Assembly: GCA_003045865.1 (NCBI GenBank)
Contig: PZPB01000001.1
Location: 1 to 64,000, forward strand
DNA: 64,000 nucleotides
DNA from: Bacteroidota bacterium
Lineage (GTDB): Bacteria; Bacteroidota; Bacteroidia; Flavobacteriales; Schleiferiaceae
Reading direction: 5' to 3'
Made by a program: the position numbers and the translations under genes. Positions within the stretch are counted from its first letter, which is position 1. Each line of letters begins with the position of its first letter. A model generated the notes under the pieces. The model saw only the letters and a program-made list of their open reading frames with translations, was not told the origin of the DNA and did no database searches. Shown in pieces: positions 24,743-34,612 of this stretch.

Positions 24743-27319
24743 ATGTATCGCCTAATTTTAATCCTTCTTCCCTTTTATACCTTTTCCCAGACTACCGTTT
24801 TTGATGATTTTTCCGACGGTAATTTTCATTTTAATCCCTTGTGGTATGGCGATTCCAGCCGTTTTTTAGTGGATAGTCAATTCACCCTTTCTTTAGCCGA
24901 TACTCTTGCCAATCAATCGACCTTAGCTACTGCTTCACCCATTGCCTTAAATGCCTCTTGGGAATTAGAATTTAGGCTAGATTTCAGTCCTTCCGCCAGT
25001 AATTTTGCCCGCTTTTACTTAATGTATAATCGGTCGTGGCCAGATGGGCAGGGACAAGGGTATTATCTAGAAATTGGCGGCTCATCCACCGACCAAGTTA
25101 GCCTTTATAAATGCAGTGCGAATCAGTCAACTCTGCTATTGGCAAGCGCAGTAGATTTGCTGGATAAGAACGACAATCACCTAGCAGTGCGAGTGGCTCG
25201 AAATGCCCATCATTATTGGTTTTTAGAGATAGATACGCTTTTAGATGGCAGTTATTTTAAAGTCGATTCGGTGCAAGATAGTAGCTATTTTCAGTCGCAA
25301 ATTATGGCTTGGCAATGTAATTATACGCGCACCCGCGCCGACAAGTTTTTCCTCCATAAAGTGATAGCGCAGGGGGATGTTTTTCGCGATACTATTGCTC
25401 CCCAAGTGGACAGTATAGAAGTCAGGAATCGGGATTTAATTATTTATTTTAATGAGCCCCTCGATTCCTCCTTAAGTCTTCATTTTCAGAACTTTTACCT
25501 CGATTCGATCAATCGACCTACGCGCCTCAGTTTAGACAGTATTAATCGTCACAAACTGGGGCTTTCTTTTGCTCAGGCTTTTCCTGCAAATAAGAACTTG
25601 AAGCTCTATTATAAAGATGTTTATGATTTGGCAGGAAATGCGGCCGAAGGGGAAATTACTTTTTTAAACTATCAAGCACAACGCGGTCACTTGCTAATTA
25701 ATGAACTAATGATTGACCCTAGTCCCCCCGTGGCGCTGCCTCCACAGGCTTTGCCTGAAAGCGAATATGTGGAGTTATATAATGCCAGTACTTTTAGCCT
25801 AAATTTAAAGGATTGGCGCTTGCGGATTAATGATAAGGATTACGTTTTTACCGATTATAAAATGCCGCCCGATACGTATTTGTTGCTGGTAAACGGTTCG
25901 AAATTAGATGGTTTTGTGAAATTTTCACCTTGCTTAGATATTGGTTTAAGCGCTTTTAGTTTGTTAAATGATGGAGCCGCTCTGCTGTTATTTTCAGCCG
26001 ATAACCTTTTGGTAGATGCGCTCGAATATCAAGCCGATTGGTATAATGATCCTCTAAAAATTGAGGGCGGCTGGAGTTTGGAGCGCAGCATCGGTAGTTC
26101 CTATTGCCGCGGATTTAGTCAATGGCAGGCTAGCCAATCTCCCCAAGGGGGAACGCCAGGTACAGTCAATTCTGTGAGCGGAGGTGCTATTGATACTTTA
26201 GCGCCTAAGGTGCAATTTATAGCCTGGGAAGAAGATGCGATACTTTTCAAATTCAGCGAAAGCATTAAGGCAACCGCGCCATTAAAAGTGATAAACATTC
26301 AAACGGAGCCGCACTTAAAAATCGACTCCCTTACTTGGTCTTTAAACCAAGATCTTTTAAAAATTCATCTGGCGCAAGCCCCAATATACGGCCAAGAATA
26401 TAGCCTCAGCTTTTTAGACAGCTTAAGCGATTGTAGCGGTAATACAAGCCTTTTTGTAAACCTTCCTTTCGCCCTTCCGGTAGATGCGCAGGAAAGAGAT
26501 ATTTTGATAAGCGAGATATTATTCGCTCCGAAAAGTGGTGGTGCCGATTTTATCGAAATCTATAATAGCAGCGCCAAGGTCTTTGACTTAGCTCATTTAC
26601 ATATTGCTCGCTGGGATAAAGATTTAGGAGCTTATGACATAGAAAATCTGAGCGCGGAAAGTCAGCTATTTTTTCCAGGTCAGTTTATGGCCTTAAGTGA
26701 GGATATTCAATTTTTAAAGGAAAATTACTTTTGTGCCCAGGCTAATTTGAGCGAAGCTTCTTTGCCCACTTTCCCTTCCAATGAAGGTGCTTTCGCGCTG
26801 TTAAATTCACGATTAGAAATTATTGACCGTGGAAATTATGCGGACGATTGGCATTTTAAATTATTGGAAGAAACCAATGGGATTAGTTTGGAAAGGGTAG
26901 ATTTTACGCATCTGCCTACGAGCGAAAAGCACTGGCAAAGCGCCACCGAAAAAGAAGCTTATGCCACTCCAGGAAGGGCCAATTCGCAACAAGCTTTTAA
27001 AATGCAAGAGGCCGAATGGGAAGCAATTCCTCCTTATTTTAGTCCTAATGGCGATGGAAACCTGGACGAAGCACAGCTTTATTTTAAATGCGAAGGCGGC
27101 GCTAGTGTTATTACCGTAGAGATTTATTCGGCCAAAGGAGAGAAGTTACGGACTATGGCCGAGTATGATTATAGCGCCGAGCAAGGTTATTTTTTATGGG
27201 ATGGCTTTAATAATGACGGGCAATTATTGGGCGCGGGTATTTATATTGCTGTTTTAGAATATTATAATGACCAAGGTATAAGCGCAGTGATGAGAACTCC
27301 AATTGTATTAAGTAGATAA
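24743..27319 (+). CDS. Secreted lamin-tail-domain surface protein with gliding-type C-terminal domain
   Basis: The 858-residue protein has a signal peptide (1-15, ending FSQ), an N-terminal concanavalin-like region (about 20-215), and two Ig-like segments beginning DTIAPQVDSIEV and DTLAPKVQFIAW. Two lamin-tail-like domains are marked by LLINELMIDPSPP..EYVELYNAS and ILISEILFAPKSGG..FIEIYNSS. The end is a FlgD-Ig/gliding-type domain with FSPNGDGNLDEA and LWDGFNNDGQLLGAGIYI. Such proteins are exported and cell-surface attached in gliding Bacteroidota; the ligand is unknown. It is followed 8 bases later by the exonuclease gene. Confidence 0.85.
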   Translation: MYRLILILLPFYTFSQTTVFDDFSDGNFHFNPLWYGDSSRFLVDSQFTLSLADTLANQSTLATASPIALNASWELEFRLDFSPSASNFARFYLMYNRSWPDGQGQGYYLEIGGSSTDQVSLYKCSANQSTLLLASAVDLLDKNDNHLAVRVARNAHHYWFLEIDTLLDGSYFKVDSVQDSSYFQSQIMAWQCNYTRTRADKFFLHKVIAQGDVFRDTIAPQVDSIEVRNRDLIIYFNEPLDSSLSLHFQNFYLDSINRPTRLSLDSINRHKLGLSFAQAFPANKNLKLYYKDVYDLAGNAAEGEITFLNYQAQRGHLLINELMIDPSPPVALPPQALPESEYVELYNASTFSLNLKDWRLRINDKDYVFTDYKMPPDTYLLLVNGSKLDGFVKFSPCLDIGLSAFSLLNDGAALLLFSADNLLVDALEYQADWYNDPLKIEGGWSLERSIGSSYCRGFSQWQASQSPQGGTPGTVNSVSGGAIDTLAPKVQFIAWEEDAILFKFSESIKATAPLKVINIQTEPHLKIDSLTWSLNQDLLKIHLAQAPIYGQEYSLSFLDSLSDCSGNTSLFVNLPFALPVDAQERDILISEILFAPKSGGADFIEIYNSSAKVFDLAHLHIARWDKDLGAYDIENLSAESQLFFPGQFMALSEDIQFLKENYFCAQANLSEASLPTFPSNEGAFALLNSRLEIIDRGNYADDWHFKLLEETNGISLERVDFTHLPTSEKHWQSATEKEAYATPGRANSQQAFKMQEAEWEAIPPYFSPNGDGNLDEAQLYFKCEGGASVITVEIYSAKGEKLRTMAEYDYSAEQGYFLWDGFNNDGQLLGAGIYIAVLEYYNDQGISAVMRTPIVLSR

Positions 27320-27327
27320 TTTTAGAT

Positions 27328-28032
27328 ATGATTAAAGAAGAACAGCTAGAAAGAATATTGTTTTTAGACATTGAAACGGTAAGTGCCGAGCCCGACTTTG
27401 AGGCCTTGGCCGAAGATTGGCAAAATTTGTGGGCTGAGAAAACTCGCTTTCAAAGAGCAGAAGACGAAAGTCCGGCAGTCTTTTACCCTAAACGAGCAGG
27501 AATTTTGGCCGAATTCGGACAAATAGTTTGTATTTCATGTGGGTTTTTCACTGCTAAAAGTGGCCCTTGGCAATTTCGGGTAAAAAGTTTTTCTTCTCCC
27601 GAAGAAGCTGAGATATTGCATGATTTCGCTGCTTTAATGGAACGCATGCCGCAGTATATTTTATGTGCGCATAATGGCAAAGAATTCGACTTCCCCTACC
27701 TTAGTCGTCGTATGTTGATAAACGGTATTCCCTTGCCCGGGCAGTTTAATAATGCGGGCAAAAAACCTTGGGAAATTCCGCATTTGGATACCTTGGAGCT
27801 GTGGAAATTTGGCGATTATAAAAATTATACCAGTCTTAAGCTCTTAGCAGCCGTATTCGGGATTCCCACGCCAAAAGATGATATTGATGGCAGCATGGTA
27901 GGCGACGTTTTTTGGAAGGAAAATGATTTAGAGCGTATCCAAGTGTATTGCGAAAAGGACGTATTAACTTTGGCAAAGGTATTTTTGAAAATCAATCAGA
28001 TTGAAGCGCCGCATGCTTTTGACGAAATTTAA
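27328..28032 (+). CDS. Predicted 3'-5' exonuclease, PolB-like DEDD family
   Basis: The 234-residue protein matches the stand-alone exonuclease domain related to that of DNA polymerase B. ExoI is LFLDIETV (Asp and Glu for metals), ExoII is CAHNGKEFDFPYL, and ExoIII is VYCEKDVLTLAKVFL. The four acidic residues are all present, so it should be active on DNA or RNA 3' ends in the cytoplasm. It lies between the lamin-tail gene and the double ABC ATPase with very short gaps (8 bases and 1 base), probably in one transcript. Confidence 0.9.
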   Translation: MIKEEQLERILFLDIETVSAEPDFEALAEDWQNLWAEKTRFQRAEDESPAVFYPKRAGILAEFGQIVCISCGFFTAKSGPWQFRVKSFSSPEEAEILHDFAALMERMPQYILCAHNGKEFDFPYLSRRMLINGIPLPGQFNNAGKKPWEIPHLDTLELWKFGDYKNYTSLKLLAAVFGIPTPKDDIDGSMVGDVFWKENDLERIQVYCEKDVLTLAKVFLKINQIEAPHAFDEI

Positions 28033-28033
28033 A

Positions 28034-29698
28034 ATGAGTGAAGTCCTACTTTCGGTAAAAGATTTAGAAATAAGTAGTCTCGATACGCCTATCGTGCAGC
28101 AGCTTAGTTTCGAATTAAAAGCATCTGAAACCTTAGCGATTGTGGGTGAGTCTGGTTCTGGGAAAAGCCTCTCCAGCTTGGCATTAATGGGACTTTTGCC
28201 CAAAAATTTAAAAGCCCAAGGCTCGATTATTTACCAAAAAACCGAGCTTCTAAAAAACACGGAGGAAGACTGGCGCAAACTACGAGGAAAGGATATCGCT
28301 ATGATTTTCCAAGAACCCATGTCGGCGCTTAATCCTTCTATGACCTGCGGCAGGCAAGTGGCAGAAATTTTAGAAATCCACAGCGAATTAAGCGCTAAAG
28401 CAATAGAGGAGAAAGTAATTGCGCTTTTTAAAAAGGTGGAGCTACCGCGCGCCGAAAGCCTATATAAATCCTATCCTCACCAGTTGAGCGGCGGTCAAAA
28501 ACAGCGGGTTATGATTGCCATGGCCATTGCCTGCGATCCGAAAATTCTTATTGCCGATGAGCCTACCACCGCCCTCGATGTAAGTGTACAAGCGGGCATT
28601 TTATCTTTACTTAAAAAACTGCAAGAGGAGAAGGGAATGGCAATGCTCTTTATTTCTCACGATTTAGGGGTGGTTCGTAGAGTGGCGGACGAAATTATGG
28701 TGATGCACTTGGGGCGTGTGAAGGAATCGGCTAGCACGGAAAAACTATTTAGATCGCCGCAAGACCCTTATACTAAGGGCCTTTTAGCTTGTCGGCCTTC
28801 GGCGGATACTTATTATTATCGCTTGCCTTTAGTGCGGGATTTTTTACAGGCTGATATTCATCAAACGGAGATTATTAGTCCGACGGTTCGAGAAGATCGT
28901 GCTAAAATGAAACTGAAGCAGGAACCCTTGTTTCGCATTCATGATCTGGAAAAAATTTATCGTAGCAGTCAGGGTATTTGGGCAAAAAAGGTAGAGCATA
29001 GAGCTTTAAATAAGGTGGGTTTTGAAGTTTTTCCCCGCGAAAGTTTGGGATTAGTAGGAGAGTCTGGCTCGGGTAAAACCACCTTGGGTAGAATTCTGGT
29101 GGGCCTAGAAAAGGCAGAACAAGGCCAAGTGTTTTTCAAAGATCAAGATATTGCCCACGCTTCAGCCAAGCAATGGCGTGCCTTGCATAAATCTATTCAG
29201 ATAATTTTCCAAGACCCATTTTCAGCTTTAAATCCTAAAATGCCTATTGGTGAGGCGATTGCTTCGGTAATTCGCAAAAGAAAAAGGGTCGATAAAAAGC
29301 AGGCCGAAATCGAAACCAAGGAACTTTTAGAAAAGGTGGGCCTTTTAGCAGATTACTATCCGCGTTATCCTCACGAATTTAGTGGAGGACAAAGACAGCG
29401 TATTGGCATTGCTCGCGCCTTGGCAGTGCAACCCGAATTTATTGTTTGCGACGAATCGGTCAGTGCGCTCGACGTTAGTGTACAGGCGCAAATTCTCAAT
29501 CTTCTTAACGACTTAAAAGACGAGTTTGGTTTTACCTACCTGTTTATTTCCCACGATTTACAAATTGTAAAATACTTCTGCGATCGCATATTAGTTTTGC
29601 AAAATGGTGAATTAGTAGAGAGCGGATTTTCCGAGGAAATTTACCGCGAACCAAAAATGGACTACACACAAAAATTGATTGCGGCGGTGGAGGGCTAG
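28034..29698 (+). CDS. Double ABC ATPase of peptide/nickel transporter type
   Basis: This 554-residue protein joins two ATPase domains of the DppD and DppF type (YejF/GsiA-like). The first has GESGSGKSLSSLAL and LSGGQKQRVMIA; the second has GESGSGKTTLGRILVG and FSGGQRQRIGIARAL. The usual C-terminal oligopeptide region follows the first domain (PQDPYTKGLLACRP), and a shorter one ends the protein. It would power import or export of peptides at the inner membrane, but no permease or binding protein is nearby, so partners must be encoded elsewhere. The ATG at 28034 lies just after the exonuclease stop; an earlier in-frame start at 28001 is less likely. Confidence 0.93.
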   Translation: MSEVLLSVKDLEISSLDTPIVQQLSFELKASETLAIVGESGSGKSLSSLALMGLLPKNLKAQGSIIYQKTELLKNTEEDWRKLRGKDIAMIFQEPMSALNPSMTCGRQVAEILEIHSELSAKAIEEKVIALFKKVELPRAESLYKSYPHQLSGGQKQRVMIAMAIACDPKILIADEPTTALDVSVQAGILSLLKKLQEEKGMAMLFISHDLGVVRRVADEIMVMHLGRVKESASTEKLFRSPQDPYTKGLLACRPSADTYYYRLPLVRDFLQADIHQTEIISPTVREDRAKMKLKQEPLFRIHDLEKIYRSSQGIWAKKVEHRALNKVGFEVFPRESLGLVGESGSGKTTLGRILVGLEKAEQGQVFFKDQDIAHASAKQWRALHKSIQIIFQDPFSALNPKMPIGEAIASVIRKRKRVDKKQAEIETKELLEKVGLLADYYPRYPHEFSGGQRQRIGIARALAVQPEFIVCDESVSALDVSVQAQILNLLNDLKDEFGFTYLFISHDLQIVKYFCDRILVLQNGELVESGFSEEIYREPKMDYTQKLIAAVEG

Positions 29699-30310
29699 TC
29701 TTACGAAGGCTTTTTTAATGTTACTCATGTGCAAAAATGAGTTGTTCGTGCCCCATTTAGCCGAGGTTTAATAGGGATTCTCTAATTTCCAACCGAATTG
29801 TGAATCGGGATATGGGGAAATTCTATTCGTTACTTTTATTTAAGATTTTTAGTGCTTCTTTTAGAGCGCAGCTCTTACAAACTGCTCAGGTAGTTTTTCG
29901 AAATGCTAATCTTGTTTTTACAGTGGGTCATCTAAAAGCTGAGGCAATTAGCCTTCATATCAGCTTTAACTGGATGCATCATTTTGTAAAGCAACTTAAG
30001 AGAGTTGAAATTAAAGGCTTTCACAGTGCAACTAATCGGGTGGACCTGTTTTATTTTCCTAGTCTAAGGCTAACACCGCAAGCCACTGTTATAAGAGAGT
30101 GCGCGACACATGGTAAAGTAGGAGCAGAGCTGAGAAGTTTCTGGCAAGAGCTGGATTTCCACCCAAAGATTATAGATTCTTATTGTAGCATTTCCCCCAT
30201 CCAACACATTGATATTGGATGTAAAGGGCTTAACGTATTATAGCAAAATCTGCGACGCATTGTTGAAACCAAATATGGATAATCTTAAAATTAAGTAAAG
30301 ATAAAGACGA
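29699..30310. other. 612-base stretch without a convincing gene
   Basis: One open frame (29800-30243, plus, GTG or ATG start at 29800 or 29812) would give about 147 residues with a leader-like start, but it shows no family features, is followed by no terminator, and its codon use looks unlike neighbouring genes. The minus strand is broken by stops, though one segment (LDGGNATIRIYNLWVEIQ) reads like protein. It may be a decayed gene. A short inverted repeat ACTCAT/ATGAGT lies at 29723-29742. Confidence 0.45.
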
Positions 30311-32089
30311 ATGAAGCTTTTAAATTTCAATAGTAAAAAGGGGCTAGGTTTATTAGCCTTTCTGATTAGTTTTAATTTCAGTTATGGCCAAAATGGTTCG
30401 GCGACCATAACCATCACTCATATCCCAGGAAAGACGATGATAAAAGGAGAATCTAAGTGGGATATTCCAGAATGGCAGCGAGCGGAAACTCAAAGTTCAA
30501 ATTGCTTTTCGTTTTTAGGTTTAAGTTTATTTGTAAAAAGTGAATATGGTGGGGCCGAGCTGAAATACAAACTAGAAGTGACTAATAATGCCCCTTACAC
30601 TCTAGACATATCTTGCACCAAGTGGGGTTTTGGCTCTGGTGGCAAAACGTCCGTAAGATCAGGTTCTAGCACGAGCGGTTCCGGTACCTTCAAAATGAAA
30701 GATGGAGAGCAAACTATAACCTTTAGTAACCTGCAATTTGTTTTCCCAAAAGGCGATCAGGAGAAGTATAATATTTCTCCTTTGTCGGCATACTTAGCCT
30801 GTGGGGAAGATGCAAATACTGCTTTAGAGAAGGCGAAAAGCAGAAACAACTCTGCTTCTAATGATAGTGAAACGGGTGGAGGTGACGCCACTGAGTCAGG
30901 GTCAGCTGAGAACGCGAATAATAATGAACAGGACGCATTAACTAATCTAACGCAGCAAGTAATGGGAGGTGGAACTTTTAGTAATAGTCCTAAACCTAAG
31001 AAGACAACCGCTGAAATACACGCTGAGCATGTTGCGGCCAATAATGCTCGGTCAAAAAGTTCTGGTTCCACTAGCAAATCAAATAGCGGGAATTCTAGTT
31101 CTACCCGCGGAAAAACGGCAAGCGGTCCAAGCCAGGAGGAAATGGAACGGCAGCGCAAGGCAGATGAGTACGCCCGAGCGCAAGCGAAACAAGCGGAAGA
31201 AAATAGACAGCGGCAGGAGTACGCGCAATGGAAAAACCAACAAAACCAAAGGAATGCGCAAATTGCCGCCGCTACAGCTGCAGGTACCGTTAGTATGTTG
31301 GCCATATTAGGTAAGATGATTTATCAAAACATGGGTATGGTGGACTTTGATCAGGTTTATCAAAATAAACCTTCCTTATCTATCAGCACTGAGTTTGGAT
31401 ACTCTTTTATGATTCAACCTATTTACTTTAATAGTGAGGTTTTTGATGGAGTTGATTATAAATATAATACGGACTACGACTTTACTTGGCCTGTAAATTT
31501 TGATTTCAAGTTTAAAATCGGTTATGAATCAGAATATATCGGGGCTTATGGTTTTGCAGGTGGTGGTTTAGGGGCATCGTTAATAATGCACAGCTTTAAT
31601 ATTCCCACCTATAATTATGGGGGACAAGTTTATGCCGGTCATCCTAATTTTAAGGCACTTTTTGAATACCAAGGCGGCGGAAGAGATATAAGCCAAAATT
31701 ACTGGCTACTGGAAGAGGAAAGTGGTTCGGCATACTCTAGTATTACCTACAGTCAGGTGCGTTATGGTGCTAAGTTTACATGGGGACAGTTTACTCGCAG
31801 CCACTTAAGCATGGGTATTATTCAAGAGGGTTTAAGTGGAAACGATGATACACGAATCCAGCGAATAGAATTGCCAGAATCATACAATATGGAGGATCGC
31901 TTTGTGACAGGCTATTTTTTAGATTATAAAAAAGACCATAGCTTTAATTTCTTTTTAAATATATATCCAAATTACCCTTTCACAGGGGAAATAGAAAGCT
32001 CACTTAGAAATAATACAGACACTAATTATGATGATGGTAGTCTTTACTTTTTAGTAGGGTTTCATCGTTCTTTAGACATCTTTTTATAA
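30311..32089 (+). CDS. Envelope protein of unknown function with low-complexity linker and barrel-like C terminus
   Basis: Not recognised. The 592-residue protein has a signal peptide (1-26, ending SYG), a beta-rich domain (about 30-165), a Ser/Asn/Gly/Thr-rich stretch (about 180-275), a charged Gln/Arg/Ala coiled-coil-like segment (276-315), a hydrophobic helix (about 316-335), and a strand-rich C-terminal half (350-592) resembling an outer-membrane barrel. The segment SQNYWLLEEE and regular aromatic spacing fit that. It is followed 9 bases later by another barrel-like protein, so both are likely in one transcript. They may form an outer-membrane complex; that is inferred from position only. 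Confidence 0.75.
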   Translation: MKLLNFNSKKGLGLLAFLISFNFSYGQNGSATITITHIPGKTMIKGESKWDIPEWQRAETQSSNCFSFLGLSLFVKSEYGGAELKYKLEVTNNAPYTLDISCTKWGFGSGGKTSVRSGSSTSGSGTFKMKDGEQTITFSNLQFVFPKGDQEKYNISPLSAYLACGEDANTALEKAKSRNNSASNDSETGGGDATESGSAENANNNEQDALTNLTQQVMGGGTFSNSPKPKKTTAEIHAEHVAANNARSKSSGSTSKSNSGNSSSTRGKTASGPSQEEMERQRKADEYARAQAKQAEENRQRQEYAQWKNQQNQRNAQIAAATAAGTVSMLAILGKMIYQNMGMVDFDQVYQNKPSLSISTEFGYSFMIQPIYFNSEVFDGVDYKYNTDYDFTWPVNFDFKFKIGYESEYIGAYGFAGGGLGASLIMHSFNIPTYNYGGQVYAGHPNFKALFEYQGGGRDISQNYWLLEEESGSAYSSITYSQVRYGAKFTWGQFTRSHLSMGIIQEGLSGNDDTRIQRIELPESYNMEDRFVTGYFLDYKKDHSFNFFLNIYPNYPFTGEIESSLRNNTDTNYDDGSLYFLVGFHRSLDIFL

Positions 32090-32098
32090 GCGATTGGA

Positions 32099-33259
32099 AT
32101 GAAGAATATACTCTACGCCTTTATCGCCTTGTTAATATTTTCGGCTGCGGGGCAGGCACAAGAAAAATATATTGGCCTCAACTCTATGGAATTGGGAGTT
32201 TTAAGTCAGTTTGCTAGCTTGCAAAATGATAAGGCTGAACAAGCGCGAATTGAGGGCTACAAAAACTTTTTAGCCAAAATTGATACCCTTTACGAGGTCT
32301 TTTCTGCAAAATTAAATGAGGATGGGCTTGCGCCAAGTTTTAAGAGCCTGTTAAATAGCAGGCTCAGGACTATTGATGAGCTGCACTACTATGCAAGTAG
32401 CTATCGTGAAGCGCTTAGTGAAGGAAGAAATACTGAAGCTCAAGAAAGCTTGCAGGCCTATTATAAGGCTTTAGAGCAGCTAGAATTAAAAGAGTACTTT
32501 CTTTCGCTCTCCATAGAGGAGACAAACACTAGTAATGAAGGGTCGAGCACAGAGTCCGTTGCGAGTACAACGTATTCTCCAGAATCGGGAAGTTTAAACT
32601 ATTACCTTGGCTTTAAGTTAAACTACTCCATTGTTTCTTATCGTACCGAACAAATGCAAGACCCACTGGGGAGTACTGTTTCTGCTGATGAGGGAATCGG
32701 AGGTGTTTCTTCAAATCTTTATTTTGGATTGAGCTATCAAATTAACCCTCAATTCTCAGCTTTTGCAGAGCTTGGTTTAAGTGGTCAAGATTTAAGCTAT
32801 GGAAGCGAATTGACGTTTACTGATGGTGTTGATCCAAATGTTTCATTTTTTTTTAAGAACACGGGCGATTTTAGACAAAGTTTTACTGATCTTAAACTAG
32901 GAGGGACTTACCATTACAAGAAGTTCCAGGCTCACCTTGCTTTGCAGTTTTCGTTTATGAATAGTCTGAAATTAGTAGAGACTTACGAAGACTCATTTCT
33001 CACTGAAAGCGTAATAAACAACAGAACAGAAGATGAGCTTATAGGCGTGAAGAAAATTCGTACATTTTTATTTTTAGGGGCTTCTTATCCTGTATACCAG
33101 TTTTATGTTTTCGATCGAAATCTAAGCCTCGATGCTCTTGTAGACTTTACTTTCGGCTTAAGTTCTGTTTATGATGACGAGGTACAAGGTGGGTATTTTT
33201 TTAATGTGGAAAAGTTTAACAACTCAATGATTAACTTGGGTCTGCGTTTAAGATTGTAA
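32099..33259 (+). CDS. Outer-membrane barrel-like protein with helical N-terminal domain
   Basis: Not recognised as a named family. The 386-residue protein has a signal peptide (1-20, ending GQA), a helical region (about 25-150) with heptad-like patterns, a Ser/Thr/Glu linker (150-165), and a strand-rich remainder (166-386) with LNYYLGFKLNYSIVSY and FYFGLSYQINPQFSAF-like repeats that resemble an 8- to 10-stranded barrel, ending LRLRL. It is 9 bases after the preceding barrel-like gene. A weak hairpin follows the stop at 33259. Role unknown. Confidence 0.75.
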   Translation: MKNILYAFIALLIFSAAGQAQEKYIGLNSMELGVLSQFASLQNDKAEQARIEGYKNFLAKIDTLYEVFSAKLNEDGLAPSFKSLLNSRLRTIDELHYYASSYREALSEGRNTEAQESLQAYYKALEQLELKEYFLSLSIEETNTSNEGSSTESVASTTYSPESGSLNYYLGFKLNYSIVSYRTEQMQDPLGSTVSADEGIGGVSSNLYFGLSYQINPQFSAFAELGLSGQDLSYGSELTFTDGVDPNVSFFFKNTGDFRQSFTDLKLGGTYHYKKFQAHLALQFSFMNSLKLVETYEDSFLTESVINNRTEDELIGVKKIRTFLFLGASYPVYQFYVFDRNLSLDALVDFTFGLSSVYDDEVQGGYFFNVEKFNNSMINLGLRLRL

Positions 33260-33286
33260 CTTCCAACTGGGGAAGTCAGTGTTTTT
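33259..33286 (+). terminator. Weak hairpin after the barrel genes
   Basis: ACTTCC (33259-33264) and GGAAGT (33271-33276) form a 6-base stem with a 6-base loop, followed by GTTTTT. It may be a weak terminator. Confidence 0.4.
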
Positions 33287-33520
33287 CAGCAAAAACATGT
33301 GCCGGTTTTGTGAGTGATACATTTGGCTACCGGAGTAACTACGGGCGTGTTTTAGATTTTTTATAGTAGTTGTTGCTTTATTGGCTAAAGTTCGAATTAG
33401 TTAATAGCTAGCAATAGGAATATATTAGAAGTTGCTCATTCTTGACCCTGAAAAATGCCCTTATGATTGCGACTAAACGTTATTAATACTGACTGTGTTT
33501 TTCCCTTTCAAAATTCAGGG

Positions 33521-34513
33521 ATGGATAAAATGAATCGATTAATGAAAAAGAGTATACTTTTTTTAATAATGATTTCAATTAACTCCTTTGGGCAAAACTT
33601 GGACTGCCAGGAATTAATAGAATATAGAGACAATGAACTTGTTGTGCTTTACGACAAAGCAGTTAGCGCATACCAGCTGAACGCAGAGGCCTTGAAGGAT
33701 ATAGAAAAGTATAGAAAGGAGTTGCAGGATGATAATAGTTGGGCAGCAAGTAATACAGTAGCCTTAGTGGTCACGGTTAAACTTTTATGTGATGCATTCA
33801 ATGATATTATGGCAATCGGAAGTCCACAGGGAAAGGTTTTGGGCTTAGCAAGGCAGTTTCATGGAAAAGCAATTAGTAACAATTCCGTAAAATTTTTCGA
33901 TGCATTAGGAAAAGGCAAAAACAATCTATCACTTTTAATTAGTGAGAATGTAGAGTACGAGATGTTTAAAATGGCATTATCTGAACTAGGTCAAGTCGGC
34001 AACGCAACCGCCTTTTTTCTCAACCTAAGAGATAATGTTGAGTCTTTAGATGATCATCAAAACCTAAGGAAAGAGCTCAGGTTACAATTGCTACAGTTTG
34101 ATAAGGCGAGTGCTGCTTACTCTAGTAAGCTAAATGAAACATTTGAAAAAGTTGATTTACTGAATGAATACAAGGAGTATATCGATGAGTACTTAAATCA
34201 AAATTGCTCGCTGCCGAATTGTAATTGGATATATGATTTGCGAGGCTCTGTGTACATAGGGACCCGTTGCGGTAAAAGTACAAGCGTGGAAGTAACCTTT
34301 ACAAATAACTTAGGTCACAATTTAAGAACCTTTGCAAGTTTTCAAAAACCGGATGGTTCTTGGGGTAAATGGCAGTATGACGGATCCTTCGGCGAAGGAA
34401 TTAAGCCGGGAGGAGAAGTGAAATGGTATACTTGCGATGGCACAGGTGAAGTGAAAATCTTAGCGATTGTACCAAGTAAGCTAAAGTGTAAACTACCTGA
34501 CCCTAATAATTAG
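33521..34513 (+). CDS. Secreted protein of unknown function with Cys-rich C-terminal domain
   Basis: Not recognised. About 330 residues, with a signal peptide (KKSILFLIMISINSFG), a mainly helical middle (about 30-220) and a C-terminal domain (about 230-330) rich in Cys, Gly and Trp, with CSLPNC, GTRCGKS, WYTCDGTG and LKCKLP. The cysteines could form disulfides in the periplasm or outside. Start codons at 33521, 33530 and 33542 are all possible; the last places the signal peptide at the very N terminus. A TTG 54 bases earlier is less likely. It follows the barrel genes on the same strand but after a 260-base gap. Confidence 0.65.
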   Translation: MDKMNRLMKKSILFLIMISINSFGQNLDCQELIEYRDNELVVLYDKAVSAYQLNAEALKDIEKYRKELQDDNSWAASNTVALVVTVKLLCDAFNDIMAIGSPQGKVLGLARQFHGKAISNNSVKFFDALGKGKNNLSLLISENVEYEMFKMALSELGQVGNATAFFLNLRDNVESLDDHQNLRKELRLQLLQFDKASAAYSSKLNETFEKVDLLNEYKEYIDEYLNQNCSLPNCNWIYDLRGSVYIGTRCGKSTSVEVTFTNNLGHNLRTFASFQKPDGSWGKWQYDGSFGEGIKPGGEVKWYTCDGTGEVKILAIVPSKLKCKLPDPNN

Positions 34514-34612
34514 TGTTTTTTATAGCATTAGCGGCTAGAATGACACATATTTTGTGTGAGGACGCAAAATTACAAAGAAAGTCTTAGTTCTAATTTCACT
34601 TCGAATTCACAT

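Noticed and set aside
29800-30243. 147-residue open frame with a leader-like start
   Set aside because: No family features, no promoter box and no conserved pattern; recorded only as a weak possibility in the gap entry.
30757-31305. 182-residue open frame on the minus strand, plus a second one at 31079-31261
   Set aside because: They lie opposite a low-complexity coding stretch of the envelope protein and read as Cys/Leu/Ser-rich nonsense; they are shadows of its repeated codons.
34541-34556. Small hairpin ACACA/TGTGT taken as a terminator
   Set aside because: Five-base stem with no T run; too weak.
34566-34573. Minus-strand TAATTTTG promoter-like box
   Set aside because: It lies after the last gene of the minus operon and points into the 3' end of a plus-strand gene; probably chance.
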